Source of the DNA: Apiosordaria backusii
Lineage: Eukaryota; Ascomycota; Sordariomycetes; Sordariales; Lasiosphaeriaceae
Assembly (NCBI GenBank): GCA_030549205.1
Contig: JAUKTV010000002.1
Span: 3,782,001 to 3,846,000, forward strand
DNA length: 64,000 bases
Reading direction: 5' to 3'
Part shown: piece after piece, positions 36,568 through 48,628 of the stretch
Layout of the letters: every line of letters starts with the position of its first letter
How positions within the stretch are numbered: position 1 is the stretch's first letter
Made by a program: the position numbers and the translations under genes
Notes under the pieces: generated by a model
The model's input: only the letters and a program-made list of their open reading frames with translations
Told to the model about the DNA's origin: nothing
Databases searched by the model: none

Positions 36568-39500
36568 TAAAGGCCCTAAAAAAAGGCTTAAGGCTAAAGA
36601 TTTATTTACCTATATAGCAAGTTCTTATAACCTAGCTTTAAAGGTCTTTAAAGACTTTAATAATAATGATAATAACGAAGGTACTTATATAGTGCTTATA
36701 GAGCTTACTAAAGGCGCTAAAAGCGCTAAAGGTAAGGCCTTAGTAGTATTTTTTTTAAAGGATACCCTTCTATATAATATTAGGTCTACTAACTATATTA
36801 TTAATAGTCGAAAATAGTTTATTAATTATAAGTTTAATAATAGTTTATTGAAGATAATTTATATAAGAAAGGGTCCTTTAATACTTAAAGGCTTTAAAAC
36901 TACTATATTTATAGTACTTTTATAAAAAGAACCTTCTAAATATACTAAGCTTAAGCTTAAAAATGCTTTATATATTCCTTAATTTAACATTAACCTTTTT
37001 AATAGTATACTATACTATAAGGTTAGCGGTTAGATTAAAAAGGAAGTACTATATAGGCCTAATAAAGCCTTAATAGCGGTATTTAATTTTAAAGCTTTAA
37101 GCTTCTTTTTAAAATTACAAAAGGTAAAGAGGCCTATTATTTACTATAATGTAAATTTTAACGTTACTAGTTAAAAGTGAAAATTAATAGTAAAGCTTCC
37201 TAATAGGCCTTTATTTTAAAAGGATAGCTGTTCAAAGGTCGATTTAAATCTTTAAAGGCCTAATAATAGGTCTATAGAGCTAAATAGCAATAATGCTATT
37301 AACTTTAATTTAAATACCCGAAAGGTAAAGCTTTATAGGCTTAGAAGGTCCGAATTTAACTATAAGGAAGGCTATAGCTAGGGTAGACTTAAAAGAATAG
37401 AGCTTTATTAGCCTATAAAAGGCCCTAATAGCTGAAGTAACCTCGGCTTTAGAAGATTTAATTAAGGTAAACTTATTAAAAAGTTCTATTAGCCTATAGA
37501 AGGCTTTAATAGCTTAAATAACCCCGGCCTACTTAATTAAAAAAAGGCTTAAGGAGGCTATATATTTAAAGAGGCTATTAAAAATATCCCCAATATTACT
37601 ATAGACTATTATAGTAAATTGCTTTAAATAGTATTAAAATAGTATATTAGGCTAGGTTATATAGGCTTAATACTATTAAAAAAGACTAGTAAAATTACTA
37701 CTAGGCTTTTAAATCTAAATTAAATAAAAGAAGTAGATTTTCAATACTTAGCCTATAATAAAGTTAAGGCAGTAAAAAGGCTTTAATTTTCTACTATTTT
37801 AAACCTTCTTAAAGTTTTAGATTCTATTAAAGGCGATACTTTTAAAATTAAGCCTATACTTTATAACAAGCTTCCTATAGTGTTAATTTTAATAGACTAA
37901 AAATCCTAGTTTAAGTAGGCCTTTTATTTATTAAATATTAAGGGATTAACTATATTAAACGCTATAAAAGGCTTTTTTAAAGGCCTAAAGAATTGTTATG
38001 ATAAGTACCCTATCTATTTTTACTATAATAGTAAGAAAGAAATTAACTATAAATTATAGGCCTAGTTTTTTATTAAAGACATTGAATTTTCTACTTTTAA
38101 GCCCTATATTTACAAACAAAATAGCCTAATTAAACGCTCTATTAAAGTATTTTTAAACCGGTTATAGGCTATAATGGTATTATTATAGCTTCTTTAATAC
38201 TTATAATACTATATAACGTTTATAGTATTTAAATTAATTAATTATATAGTAGTTAGTAATAAGGACTTAACTTTTTATTAAACGCTTTATAATAAATTGA
38301 AGCCTTTCCTTTCCTATAAACTAAACTTAAACTAGTTTAAAGCTATAGGCTCTTCTATAAAGCTCCTTATTTTAATTAAAAAAAGGTCTAAAGCTTTAAA
38401 GCTATAGGCTTATATAAAGCCTAGTAAATTATTAACTATCTTTAAAAGTAAGACTTACTAAATATAAATACCGGCTAAAAGGGCAATAGTAAAATCTTCC
38501 TTTATAAATATAGTAAACAAACCTACTATAATTTAAAATATTATTGCTATTTTAAAAAGAGATTTAAGTTAAAGGAAGGTAGAGCTATTATAATTAGTAA
38601 ATAAAGATAGCGACCTATACTTTAAATATAATTTAATCGGCCGACTAAGTTTGTAAATTAGCTAATAGGCTAATATTGAAAAATTCTTTAATAGTAAGCT
38701 AATTAGTAGGTTTATTATTTAAAAAGCTATAATCAATAGCAGCCTAAAGCCTTTTAATAGGCCTATTATAGGCTTTAAAGTTAGCTTAAAACCCCCTATT
38801 AAAGACCATTTACTAATAAAAGTAAAAGAACTATATTTAAATATAGGTAAAGATATTAAAATAGATATTAGTTAATTTATTAAATTAATATTAATTAAGG
38901 CTAAAGCCTATTGCTATAAGGTCTTTAAAGGTCTTTTTAATATTAGTTTATTACCTTAAATATTAAAATAAATATTAAAGAACTTTAAAAAATCCTACTA
39001 ACTAAAGGCAATATATAGTAAATTTAAGTAAATAGTTAATTAAAAAACCTTTAAGTTCCTTCTTAAAAGCACTCTCTTTAAAGACTATATGCTACTAACT
39101 AATAGGTTAATACTATATAAAAAGACCGATAAAGAAAATAGGCTTTTAAAGTTTAAAGTTAAGCTAATTATTAAAGGATTTTTATAAAAGAAAGGTTTAG
39201 ATTTTATAGAGACCTTTGCCTCTATTACTATACTACCTACCTACTATATACTACTAACTATAGTAGCTTTATTAAATTAGAAAATAAAGTAAATTGATTT
39301 TATAAAGGCATTTTTTAATAGCTATTTAAAAGAAAAGAATTATATAGCTATATTTAAAGGCTTTTATAAATTTTACTAAAAAGTAGACTCGGCTATTAAA
39401 GCTAAGCTATATAAGTAAAGCTTTAAGTTTAAAACTAACTAAATAATTTGCCTTTTTAAAGCCTTATATAGCCTAAAGTAAAGCCTTAAACTTTAGTAAA

Positions 39501-40560
39501 CTAAACTTATTAAGCTATTAAAAGAAAAAGGTTTTATAGTATTAATTTTTAACTCTACTGTCTTTTATAATCCTAAAGCTAGGATTTTTATAGTAACCTA
39601 TATTAATAATTATTTAATTATAGGCTTTAATAAGGCCTATATTTAACAGCTTAAGAAAAGCTTAAATAAAGTCTATTTAATAGAAAATAGAAAGCTAACT
39701 TCCTTCTTTTTAAAGGTTTAAATAATAAAGGATAAACGTCGCTCTTTTCTATAGTTTAACTAAGCTTAATATATATAAAAGGCAATTAAAACTTTTAGCT
39801 TTAAAAATAACTATAAAATACTAATTCCCTTATAGCCTAGAATAGTAGTCTAATATAAAGACCTTAAATTAAAAGGAAGCCCTATAAATAAGTTAGATTA
39901 TATATTATTCTAATATATAGTAGGTAGTATAATATATTTAATAACTTAAATAAAGCCTAAGATTACTTTTATAGTACAATAGCTTTTAAAGAGCATACAG
40001 TAACCTACTATAATAAGCCTAAACGCTATTAAAAACCTTTTAAAGTATTTAAACGGTATAGAGAATTTAATAATCGCCTATAGCTATATTATTAGACCTA
40101 TTAAAAAAGAAGGCACTATAGTACCTATAAGCTTTATAGATTTAGACTTTATAAAGAACCTAAAGGACTTAAAATCTACCTATAGCTTTATATTTAAAGT
40201 AGTTAAAGGCTCTATAAACTAAAAATTAAAAAAGGCCAGTACTATAAGCCTTTCTACTTTAAAGGCTAAAACCAATATACTTATTAAGGCTATTTATAAA
40301 GCTCTATAGATTAAAAGAGTTTATAAAAAGCTAAAGTATACTTTAATAAGCTCTACCCTTCTATATAATAATAATACTAACTCTATAATTACTGCCTATA
40401 ATCTAGCCTTTTATAATTATATTAAGTATATATTACTAAAATACTACGAAGTTAGAAAGTAAGTTAAGACATTATAGGTTACTATTAATTACTTAAATAC
40501 TAAATAAATGCCAACTAATAGGCTAATTAAACCATTAGTCAGCTAAAAATTTAAAACCTT
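36568..40560 (+). pseudogene. Copia-2 pol remnant (PR, IN, RT, RNase H)
   Basis: Follows the same order as Copia-1. The first ~80 codons after the pogo insertion are stop-free up to the protease (YNIRSTNYIINSRK, near 36775), then LYIPQFNINLF near 36970. Integrase zinc ligands are Tyr here too: YIRLGY (37643-37660) and YLAY (37745-37756). RT: active site YINN at 39599-39610. RNase H ends with KQMPTNRLIKPL near 40505. Differences from Copia-1 are mainly C/T and G/A. Inactive. Confidence 0.9.
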
Positions 40561-40817
40561 TATAGATCTTTTAGGCTTAAAAAATAGTCCTATAGAAGAA
40601 AAGTTAATAGAAGAATAGATTAAAAAACTACCCTCCCTATATTTAATTTTCCTTTATAATTTAGCTTATAAAAGTAATTACTTAACGCTTAAATATATAA
40701 GCCTTAACGCCTTATATACCTTATATTTTAGTTTTTTAATTAACTAATTAGTTTATTAGTTTTAACTTACTATAGTAGGCTTTAGATTTAAATCTAAGCT
40801 TACCACTTACTATAAGT

Positions 40818-40827
40818 AAAGAAAGGG
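40818..40827 (+). promoter_or_regulatory. Copia-2 polypurine tract
   Basis: AAAGAAAGGG directly before the 3' LTR start TATTAAATT (RIP of TGTTAAACT). Confidence 0.85.
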
Positions 40828-41458
40828 TATTAAATTAAGTCCCGATAAAGCCTAAGTTTACAATAGGTAACTACTATTATACTATATAGTAGAAGCTTAA
40901 GTTAAAAAGCCTACCTATTAACTCCCTAATACTTACCTAGCAGCTTACTTTACTATAAGGCTATTTAAAGGCCTATATCCTGTTAATTAATAGGCTAAAC
41001 TGCCTATAATTTTATATTTAAACTACTAAAGCCTACTACTGTAGGCAATATAAATGGCCTAACCCTAACCCTATATTAACTTGCATTTTAGGTTAGAGGT
41101 GCTTGGTTTTATAACCCTTTTATATAGCTGTAAGTCGATTTTTAAAAAGCTATAAACTATACTAACTTAACTGCCTATAAGACCTATAGTTAACTACTGG
41201 GCTAGTTAAATTAGCTAAGAATTAGTAGGCCTATAGTTAAGTAGATATATTATTACTATACTAAATTATAGGCCTATAGGCCCTATAGGTTAAAAGCTAT
41301 AAAGGGCTTAGTAAATAGTTTATAGGGCTTAGTAAACCTCGGGGTTAACTAAGCTATACTCTAGCCTATTTGCCCGTTAGGGTATATAAGGTACTATACG
41401 TTAGTCGGTAAGTATGTAATAAAGGTTAAGTACAAACCCTACTATAGAGATTATTATA

Positions 41459-41883
41459 TGTCACAGACCAACCATATAGCACGGCCAGGTGGAGACTGCA
41501 GCTAGCCATGTCTGCCAATCGGAGGAAGGAGACACGGCGGCAGGGCTGCAGGGTAGGACAAGGCTCACTGCTTGGCAAAGGTGAGCCGGATCACCAGGCT
41601 CACCAGGTGAGCATGGTGAGTTCTGAGGGATCACCACCGATCACTAGTGAGCCGGAGTGATCCAGGTACGGAGGTACTTAGGGATTCATGGTCTATATAT
41701 ACGGGGGAACTAGATAGCTTGTAGATAGTTCCGCAGTATGCAATCACAGCTTGTATCCACGGTATCTTGTGTTTACATTGAGACATCTTGTTGTGCACTG
41801 TTTAGCTGCACCGAACCATTATTATCAGAAGTTACCTTCAACTGTGTATCCCTTTCAGAGGTTCTGATCAGGGGTTCGTCACA
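41459..41883 (+). mobile_element. Unmutated solo LTR (425 bp), TSD TTATA
   Basis: TGTCACAGACC...GGTTCGTCACA with TG/CA ends and an exact 5-bp TSD TTATA (41454-41458, 41884-41888). No internal region: a solo LTR left by LTR-LTR recombination, probably of a Gypsy-type element (inference). It has ordinary base composition with many CpA, TpG and CpG, so it shows no sign of RIP although it sits in RIP-mutated DNA. It is not a copy of any other LTR in the window. Contains several GGTGA/TCACC motifs at 41580-41660. Confidence 0.95.
41694..41701 (+). promoter_or_regulatory. TATA box of the solo LTR
   Basis: TATATATA followed by CGGGGG, placed about 235 bp into the LTR; a plausible pol II promoter. 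Activity is inferred only. Confidence 0.5.
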
Positions 41884-42096
41884 TTATAGTAGATTTATAG
41901 AAGGCTAATACTACAATACAATTATTTACCTACTATATTTCTATTCTACAGCACCTACAAGGTACTATATTCTAGTACCCCAGCACTAAGCTATTGGTAT
42001 CACGCGTAAGACTTCCGCTGCACTGTAAGCTAGTATGTAAGCACTAATTACAGGGCCCTTAGGCCTGTAATTGGCCATACCTATTCCAATAATATC

Positions 42097-42480
42097 TATT
42101 GTATTTTTTAAAAAGGTAGATATTCTTTAAAAAGACCTTTATTAATAGGCACTTCTAAAAGCCGCTCCTATAATTATTAAAAACGATAACCGATATTTTA
42201 ACCTTTATATAATATATAAAGTTAAGAGGATTATATTATATAAGGATTGAAAGGAAGGAAAACGAATATATTAAGTATACTAAGTTAGATACTTTACTAT
42301 ATATAATACGGAATTAAATAAGGAAGAACTAAAAGAAATAGCCTTTAAGTTTATTTAAAAGTATAAAGTTAAAATTAAAAAGAAAGAGAAGTTAATTAAT
42401 AACTAGAGAAAAGATTTAAAGGCACTTCTCCTTACCTTATTACTTTAAAAGAAAAGTCGGCTTTTAAAAGTTTAAAAAAA
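42097..42480 (+). pseudogene. Gypsy-D pol C-terminus with chromodomain-like segment
   Basis: Continues the Gypsy-D integrase frame after Copia-2. Near 42205-42290 the plus frame reads IIYKVKRIILYKDQKEGKRIYQV, resembling the start of a chromodomain (VE.I...R...G...YLVKW); the aromatic cage cannot be confirmed. A Lys-rich tail follows. Confidence 0.55.
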
Positions 42481-43025
42481 CTGATTTACTAGTCCGATAT
42501 ATCCTTATAATAAATCCAACTTTATATAAAAAGCGGCCTAAAGAAGACTTTAAGTAATAACTATTACTTATTTATAAATAATATTTACCGGTTCTTTTCT
42601 TAAAAGATAAAAGTAAGTAAAGAAAGGCTATACTAATAAGGATATTAGTAAAAACACTTTTTTAAAGTTAAAAGTTAAAAGAAAATTAAGTTTTTATTTT
42701 ACTTTAAGTATTTATCCTTCCTTTATTTATATTACTTTCTTTTATAAACTTCTTTTATAATAGTCTATTTTTCCTTAAAGAAGAAAGTATTAAAGAACTA
42801 TAGCCTTTATATTAACTAAAGGAAAGACGGTATTATAAAAGTATCCCTATAATTAAACTAAGTATTTATTTTAACTATTAAAAGAAAGTATTTAGACTTT
42901 CTTTACTTAATAAAGTATTTACTATTAACTGAATATTTAATTAACTAACTTAAACTTTATAAAAGCTGGAAATTAAAACTAAAGCTATTAAATACCTTTT
43001 TTAATTAAAAGAAACTTACTTAAAC
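42480..43025. other. Gypsy-D 3' region, no recognisable feature
   Basis: A/T-rich, no frame or motif that I can support. A 3' LTR of Gypsy-D would be expected here, but nothing matches 17379-17880. Confidence 0.5.
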
Positions 43026-43029
43026 TTTT

Positions 43030-43850
43030 AAATAATATATACCTCTATTAACTATTAATATAAGTCTTCTTTATAATTAATTTAATATACTATTAAATTA
43101 ATTAAAGTTATTAATATAATTATATATTTATTATATAATCAAACTTTCTATTTTATAATTTAATAATATATTTATTAAATAATAATATAATTAAACCGTT
43201 TAAGTACTTTCCTCATTATTAAATTTCGTATAATTATCTTGATAATTTCTTTCATTAACTTATATTAAAATTAAATATTAATATACTTATATAAAGTTAA
43301 ACAGCTTTTTATTTTCTTTTACTATTCCTTTTTTATATTATTTACTATATTAAAACTTAATTAATCCTTTATAACAATCAATATAGATTTATTTTATATA
43401 ATTTAATAATTAGAAAATATTATTAATATAATAATAACATATAATTATATTAGAAATTTATAAATATATAATTTTAAAATCAAATAACAATATTTATATT
43501 AAAAACAGTAATGAAAAAAAAGTATAATTATTATTTATATTTGATAATTAACTATATATACTGTTATCCTTTTAGTTTTTAAATAATACTTTACTTTTCA
43601 TTAATTTAAATAAAGTTTAATTAAAGTTAATTGAATATTAAAAATTAAAAATAATAATAAAACTTTTGAAAATAAAGTATTTAAATAAAAAGATAAAGTA
43701 AAAGTATAATTAACGAAGTTAATTTCAATTATAATAATAATAATAAACGATAAAATAATTTACTAAATAGTTAATTTAATAATTATATTAAATAATTTAC
43801 AAATATTATGTTACTAATATTTATATATTATATTTTTTATTTCCATTATT
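43030..43850 (+). mobile_element. Decayed element X fragment 5
   Basis: Collinear with X copies 2 and 3 from the TTATATACTTATTATATA block to the 3' TATATACCA-like end, but RIP-saturated. No TSD recognisable. Confidence 0.7.
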
Positions 43851-44225
43851 AAATTTAAAGCTTTGTTTTATATAATCTAATACTTATTAAATATTATAAA
43901 TATAATAATACAATATAATTATATTAAAAGCTTCATACATATAAAATCGTAACATTAAATAACGATAATTACTTTAAATTTATTAATAAAATAATAAAAG
44001 AAATATAAATTTTTTTTTACTTGAAATATGATTTTATATACTATTATTATACTCTTTTTAAATAATATATTAAACTTTATTAACTTAATATTAAAATAGT
44101 AAATTAATCATAGTAAACATTAAAAAAAAAGTATTTAAATAAGAAAATAAAATAACTTAAACAAATAATTATATTAATTCTAAATATCTATATATTCCAT
44201 TTTATATATATACCATAAAATTTAA
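43850..44225 (+). mobile_element. Decayed element X fragment 6 (3' half)
   Basis: Matches the second half of element X and ends in TATATATACCATAAAATTT, the RIP form of the X end TATATACCACCGAACCTT. Confidence 0.6.
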
Positions 44226-44560
44226 TAATAAATATTAGAAATATAGAGTTATTATATTATTATACTTTCTATTATAAAATTCAATACTAAATTTATAAAA
44301 TAATAATATCATTAAGTAATAAAAATATTATTAATATAATAATAATATATAATTATATTAAAAGTGTATAAATATATAATATTAAAGTTGAATATTTAAA
44401 AGTATATTAAATCTAGCTATAAAGTAATATCTATATTAAACAAAAATAATAATAATTTAAAGCATATAAACATTACTTTTATTTAAAAGTTAATTATATA
44501 TATTATTATTATTATTTTTAATTAATATTAATTTTTCTCTATTTAAACAAAATTTAATAT
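44226..44560 (+). mobile_element. Decayed element X fragment 7
   Basis: Short internal X matches (AATATAATAATAATATATAATTATATT-type block, shortened here) in plus orientation; ends unclear. Confidence 0.45.
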
Positions 44561-44579
44561 CTTTTTTAAAAGTAATTAT

Positions 44580-45200
44580 AATACTACAGTTAACGTCAAT
44601 TCTCTTTATAATTAATTGTATGTACTCTTTAAATTAATTAAAGTTTATTTACTATTATGATTATATACTTATTACATAATTAAACCTTTTATTATTAAAT
44701 TTAATAATGAGTTTATAAAATAATAGCATAATTAAATCTTTGAAATGCTTCCTTTATTATTAAAATTAAATTATTCATAATTATATTAATAATTCCTTTA
44801 TTAACTCATATTAAAATTAAATATCATTATTTATATAAAATTAAAAAACATCTTGTTTACTTTTTTTTCTATTCCTTTCTTATATTACTTACTATATTAA
44901 AACTTAATCAACTATTTATAATATTAAATATAGATCTATTCTATATAATTCAAGATTTAAAATATATTATTAATATAATAATAATATATAATTATATTAA
45001 AAGATTATAAATATAAAATCTTGAGGTTAGATTATTATAATTATTTTGAATTAATTAATATAATAATAATTATATTAAAAAATAAATAATAAAAAGTAAA
45101 AATATATAAATACCAGTTATACTTAAATATATATTATATATATTATTATTATTCTATTTCTAATTAATATATTAAACTTTATTAATTTTAAAATAAATAT
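44580..45200 (+). mobile_element. Decayed element X fragment 8
   Basis: Begins with an ACAGTTAACGTCAATTCTCT-like match to the X 5' part, continues through the TTATTACATAATTAAACC block and one minisatellite unit (TTACTTACTATATT, near 44885), and fades by 45200. Confidence 0.65.
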
Positions 45201-45439
45201 TATAAATTATATCTTTATTTTATATTCCTATTTAAATACCATATTTTAATTTTATTTATTATCAATTTACCGATTTAAATTAAAAATAATTACTTTTTCT
45301 TTGAATTAATAAAGTTTAAAATATTAAATTAAAAATAAACTAATATTAATATATATAGTTAATATTATTACAATTTTAATATTAATTATTAATCCTTTTA
45401 TTATTAATTTAATATATTATTTAAAGCTTAATTATTATT

Positions 45440-45600
45440 ATGTTTTTTCATTTACTATATAAATAAATCCTTTATTATAAAATTTAATAATCTATTTATA
45501 AAATAATGATATAATTAAACCTTTTAAATACCTTTTTTATTATTAAATTCTTTATATTTATATCATTTCTTTATTAATTTTATAAACTTAATACTAAATA
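45440..45600 (+). mobile_element. Decayed element X fragment 9 (5' part)
   Basis: Matches the ATTAAACCTTTTAAATACC region of X. The preceding ~240 bp hold nothing recognisable. Confidence 0.5.
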
Positions 45601-45615
45601 TAATATTATATAAAA

Positions 45616-46374
45616 CTTAAAGTTCGATAATATATATATGAAACGTAATATATAAATGCTTATAATTAATATAACAGTATCTTTAAGCTATTTAATATAG
45701 TTATTAAATTAACTATTTATCTTATTAAACCGTCTTATCCTTTATAATTATTACTATAATATCGATTCATTTTACTAACTATTCTTTTACCTTATCCTTC
45801 ATTTTAAAAACTTTCTTTTAAATCGTTTTATTATTAATCTAATACTTTAATTTAAATCCAATTAAATCCTATCTAAATTAATAAAGGTCAATATATTTAA
45901 TATAAAATAAAATAATAATAATATATATAGCTAACTCTTTAATAAAAGTAATACATATATTTTACTTATTATTATCTTTTTTTAGTATAACTATTATTAT
46001 ATTAATAAATTTAAATTACTTAGAACAATTTAACTTTAAGATTTTATACTTATAAGCTTTGAATATAGTAAAATATATATTACTATTATAATAATATTAT
46101 CTTTTAATTATTAAATTATATAAAATAAACCTATATTTAATATTATAATTAATTAAAATTTAATATAATAAATAATATAGGAAAAGAATATAATAAATAA
46201 TATAAAAAAGAAATATAGTAAATAATATAAAAGAAGAACGGTAAAGAAAAGTAAATAGGATCCTTTTTAACCTTATATAGATATTAATACTTAACCTTAA
46301 TATAAGCCGGTAAAAGAGCTATGAATATAGTTATAAATAATTTAATAATAAAGGAAGTATTTAGAAGGTTTGGC
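45616..46374 (-). mobile_element. Decayed element X fragment 10 (minus strand)
   Basis: Starts ACTTAAAGTTCG, the complement of the X 3' end, and runs collinear with X copy 1 through three minisatellite units (46164-46240) and the GGATCCTTTTTAACC block to GAAGGTTTGGC at 46374. The X 5' end is missing. Confidence 0.75.
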
Positions 46375-46599
46375 TAAACCTTTTAAATAACCTTTTATTA
46401 ATCTGAAATTAAATACTAACGTTTATATTAAATTAAAAATAATCCTATTTCCTTCCTTTTATTATTTTATTTCTTTATAGTTTTATACTTTTTTACCTTA
46501 CTTATTATATTAATATTAAATTTACTATTTATAAAATTAAAAATAAATTTATTTTATACAATTTAACAATTAAAAGATATTATTAATATAATAGTAAAT

Positions 46600-47460
46600 T
46601 ATAATTATATATTTGAAACATAATATCTAAATATTTATAATTAATATAGTAGTATTTTTAAATTATTTAACATAACTATTTAATTAATTATTTATTCGGC
46701 TATTTTATTACCATTATTATTATAAGTAGATTTATCTTTATTAATTATACTTTTACTTTCTTTTTTATTTAAATATTTTCTTTTAAATAGTTTTATTATT
46801 AATTTAATACTTTAAATTAAAACTGATTAAGCTTTATTTAAATAAGTATGATATGTTAAACGGAAAATAAAATAATAGCAGTATATATAATTAACTTTTA
46901 AATAAAAGCAATATTTATCTTTTACTTATTATTATTTTCTTTTAATATAATTATTATTACATTAACAAATTTAAAATATTTACAATTATTTAATTTTAAG
47001 ATTTTATACTTATAAACTTTTGATATAATTATATACTATTATTATAATAATAATATCTTTAAATTATAAAATTATATAAAATAAGTTTGTTTTTAATATT
47101 ATAAATAATTAATCAAGTTTTAATATAATAAATAATATAGAAAAAGAATAGTAAAAAATAATAATAAAGAAAAAGCTTTTTAATCTTATATAAGTATTAA
47201 GATTTAACTTTAATATAGGTTATGAAGAAATTATTAATATAATTATAAATAGTTTATCAATAAAAAATATATACTATTAGTTTATAAATATATTATTAAA
47301 TTTAACGGTAAATGGTATTATTATATAATAAGTATATAACTATAATAGTAATTCTAATCAATTTGATAATAAATTAAATTAATTAGAAATAACGTTAATA
47401 TTAAGTATAGTATTAATATAATAAAAGATTCCTTTTTTAAAAGCTTTACTTTTTGAAAAT
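46600..47460 (-). mobile_element. Decayed element X fragment 11 (minus strand)
   Basis: Collinear with X copy 1 from the GAAACATAATAT block to AAAAGCTTTACTTTTTGA near the X 5' end. Strongly RIP-mutated; no TSD seen. Confidence 0.65.
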
Positions 47461-47800
47461 AAATATATATAATTGTATTAAAAGCTTAAGGAAAAAATCT
47501 AAATACTAGAAAAGTATATTATATTTCTTAATATAGTAATACCTATATTTAAATAGAAATGTCTTTATTTTAGTTAACTATATTTACCGTTACTATTTTT
47601 TTTAATTAATATATTAAACTTTATCAATTTAAATAAGATTTAATTAAATTTAATTTAAATTAGTAAATTTATCATTATAATAAAATAAATTGAAATATAC
47701 TATTATAATATAAGGGTTAAATATCTCTTTTAAAAGGGAACCTTTTAAAAAAAGTTCTTTCATAATACTATATTTAATATGAAAAGATTAAATATAAGTA
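47460..47800 (+). mobile_element. Decayed element X fragments 12 and 13
   Basis: Two short plus-strand matches: an internal piece (to about 47690) and a 5' end TCTCTTTTAAAAGGGAACC (about 47710-47790). Too decayed to delimit. Confidence 0.45.
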
Positions 47801-48394
47801 TAGTTAATAAAACTGATTTTAATTATAATAGTAATAATAAATAAAAAAGGTTATATAAATACTTAAATAAATAATTATATTGAATAAGTTATAAAAATAT
47901 CATTATATTGAATATACATATCTTTATTATATAATAAATTGATATTATATTTCGTAAAATAATATTAAGTATTAAAATATTATAGTAAATTAAAAATTAA
48001 CCTATTTATATTTGATTTAAAAGGTTATTATATATAAACTATAAAATTACTAGCTCTTTTAAAAGTAAACCTATATATTTCTATTTAACCTATTTTAATT
48101 TGATTTAATAAAAATTCCTTTTTCTTTATTTATACTTAACTTTTATATCTTTTATTAATAATCGTCCTTTAAATTAAACTTTAATATAGCTTTCAACTTT
48201 ATAATTATACTTATATTCAATATATACTTTATTAAAGTAACAAAGTTGTATTATAGTTTAATAGATTATAGTATAAATAAGCTTTATTTTATATTATATT
48301 TTAATTATTAAATTCATGAAAATTTAGTTTATTTAAATATAATAATTAAAAAGCCCTTAAAAATATATTATTATATCATAGAAAATATTTTAAG
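47800..48394. other. AT-rich stretch, nothing recognisable
   Basis: Neither strand shows a domain, repeat or RNA motif. Composition is like fully RIP-mutated DNA. Confidence 0.5.
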
Positions 48395-48628
48395 TTAAAG
48401 TATTGGATTAATAATAAAACGATTTAAAAAAAAACTTTTAAAAAGAAGGATAAGGTAGAAGATTAGCTAGTAAAGTTAATCGATATTGCGGTAATAATTA
48501 TAAAGGATAAAATGGCCTAATAGGTTAAGTAGTTAATTTAATAGTTATATTAAATAGCTTAAAATATTATATTAATTGTAAGTATTTGTATATTACGTTT
48601 TATGTATATATTACCGAGCTTTAGGATT
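48395..48628 (+). mobile_element. Element X 3' fragment (234 bp), little decayed
   Basis: Closely matches the last 230 bp of X copy 2 (TATTGGATTAATAATAAAACG block, shortened here, through to ACCGAGCTTTAGG). It keeps the KKKDKVED-like codons. Much better preserved than the fragments to its left, so it inserted or was mutated separately. Confidence 0.75.

Larger units (their letters stand above)
32107..42091 (+). mobile_element. Copia-2: full-length Ty1/Copia retrotransposon with two internal insertions, TSD ATATC
   Basis: Plus strand, LTRs at 32107-32940 (834 bp) and 40828-42091 (834 bp after removing the solo LTR and one TSD copy). TSD ATATC at 32102-32106 and 42092-42096. It is the same family as Copia-1 over its whole length, with the shorter LTR type shared with Copia-0. 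It hosts a pogo-like transposon in gag and a solo LTR in its 3' LTR. Confidence 0.95.
40828..42091 (+). repeat. Copia-2 3' LTR, split by a solo LTR
   Basis: 834 bp of LTR plus a 425-bp insert and its duplicated TTATA. The last ~200 bp after the insert are far richer in C/G (CACGCGTAAGACTTCCGC-like) than the same part of the 5' LTR; the first part is the reverse. Confidence 0.95.
17379..43020 (+). mobile_element. Gypsy-D: Ty3/Gypsy element with chromodomain-like end, split by Copia-3 and Copia-2
   Basis: Made of 17379-17880, 24272-32106 and 42092 to about 43020. The two Copia TSDs prove that these pieces were continuous before insertion. Coding is on the plus strand: gag, PR, RT, RH, IN, then a chromodomain-like tail after Copia-2. 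A 5' LTR may start at TGTTGTGAG (17379), where Copia-0 homology stops, but I found no matching 3' LTR; the right end fades into decayed element X near 43020. Boundaries are therefore soft. Confidence 0.75.

Noticed and set aside
36545..36817. 90-codon open frame with a plausible-looking protein
   Set aside because: Starts in the pogo-like inverted repeat and continues into Copia-2; a junction product whose Copia part is homologous to a longer disrupted frame in Copia-1.
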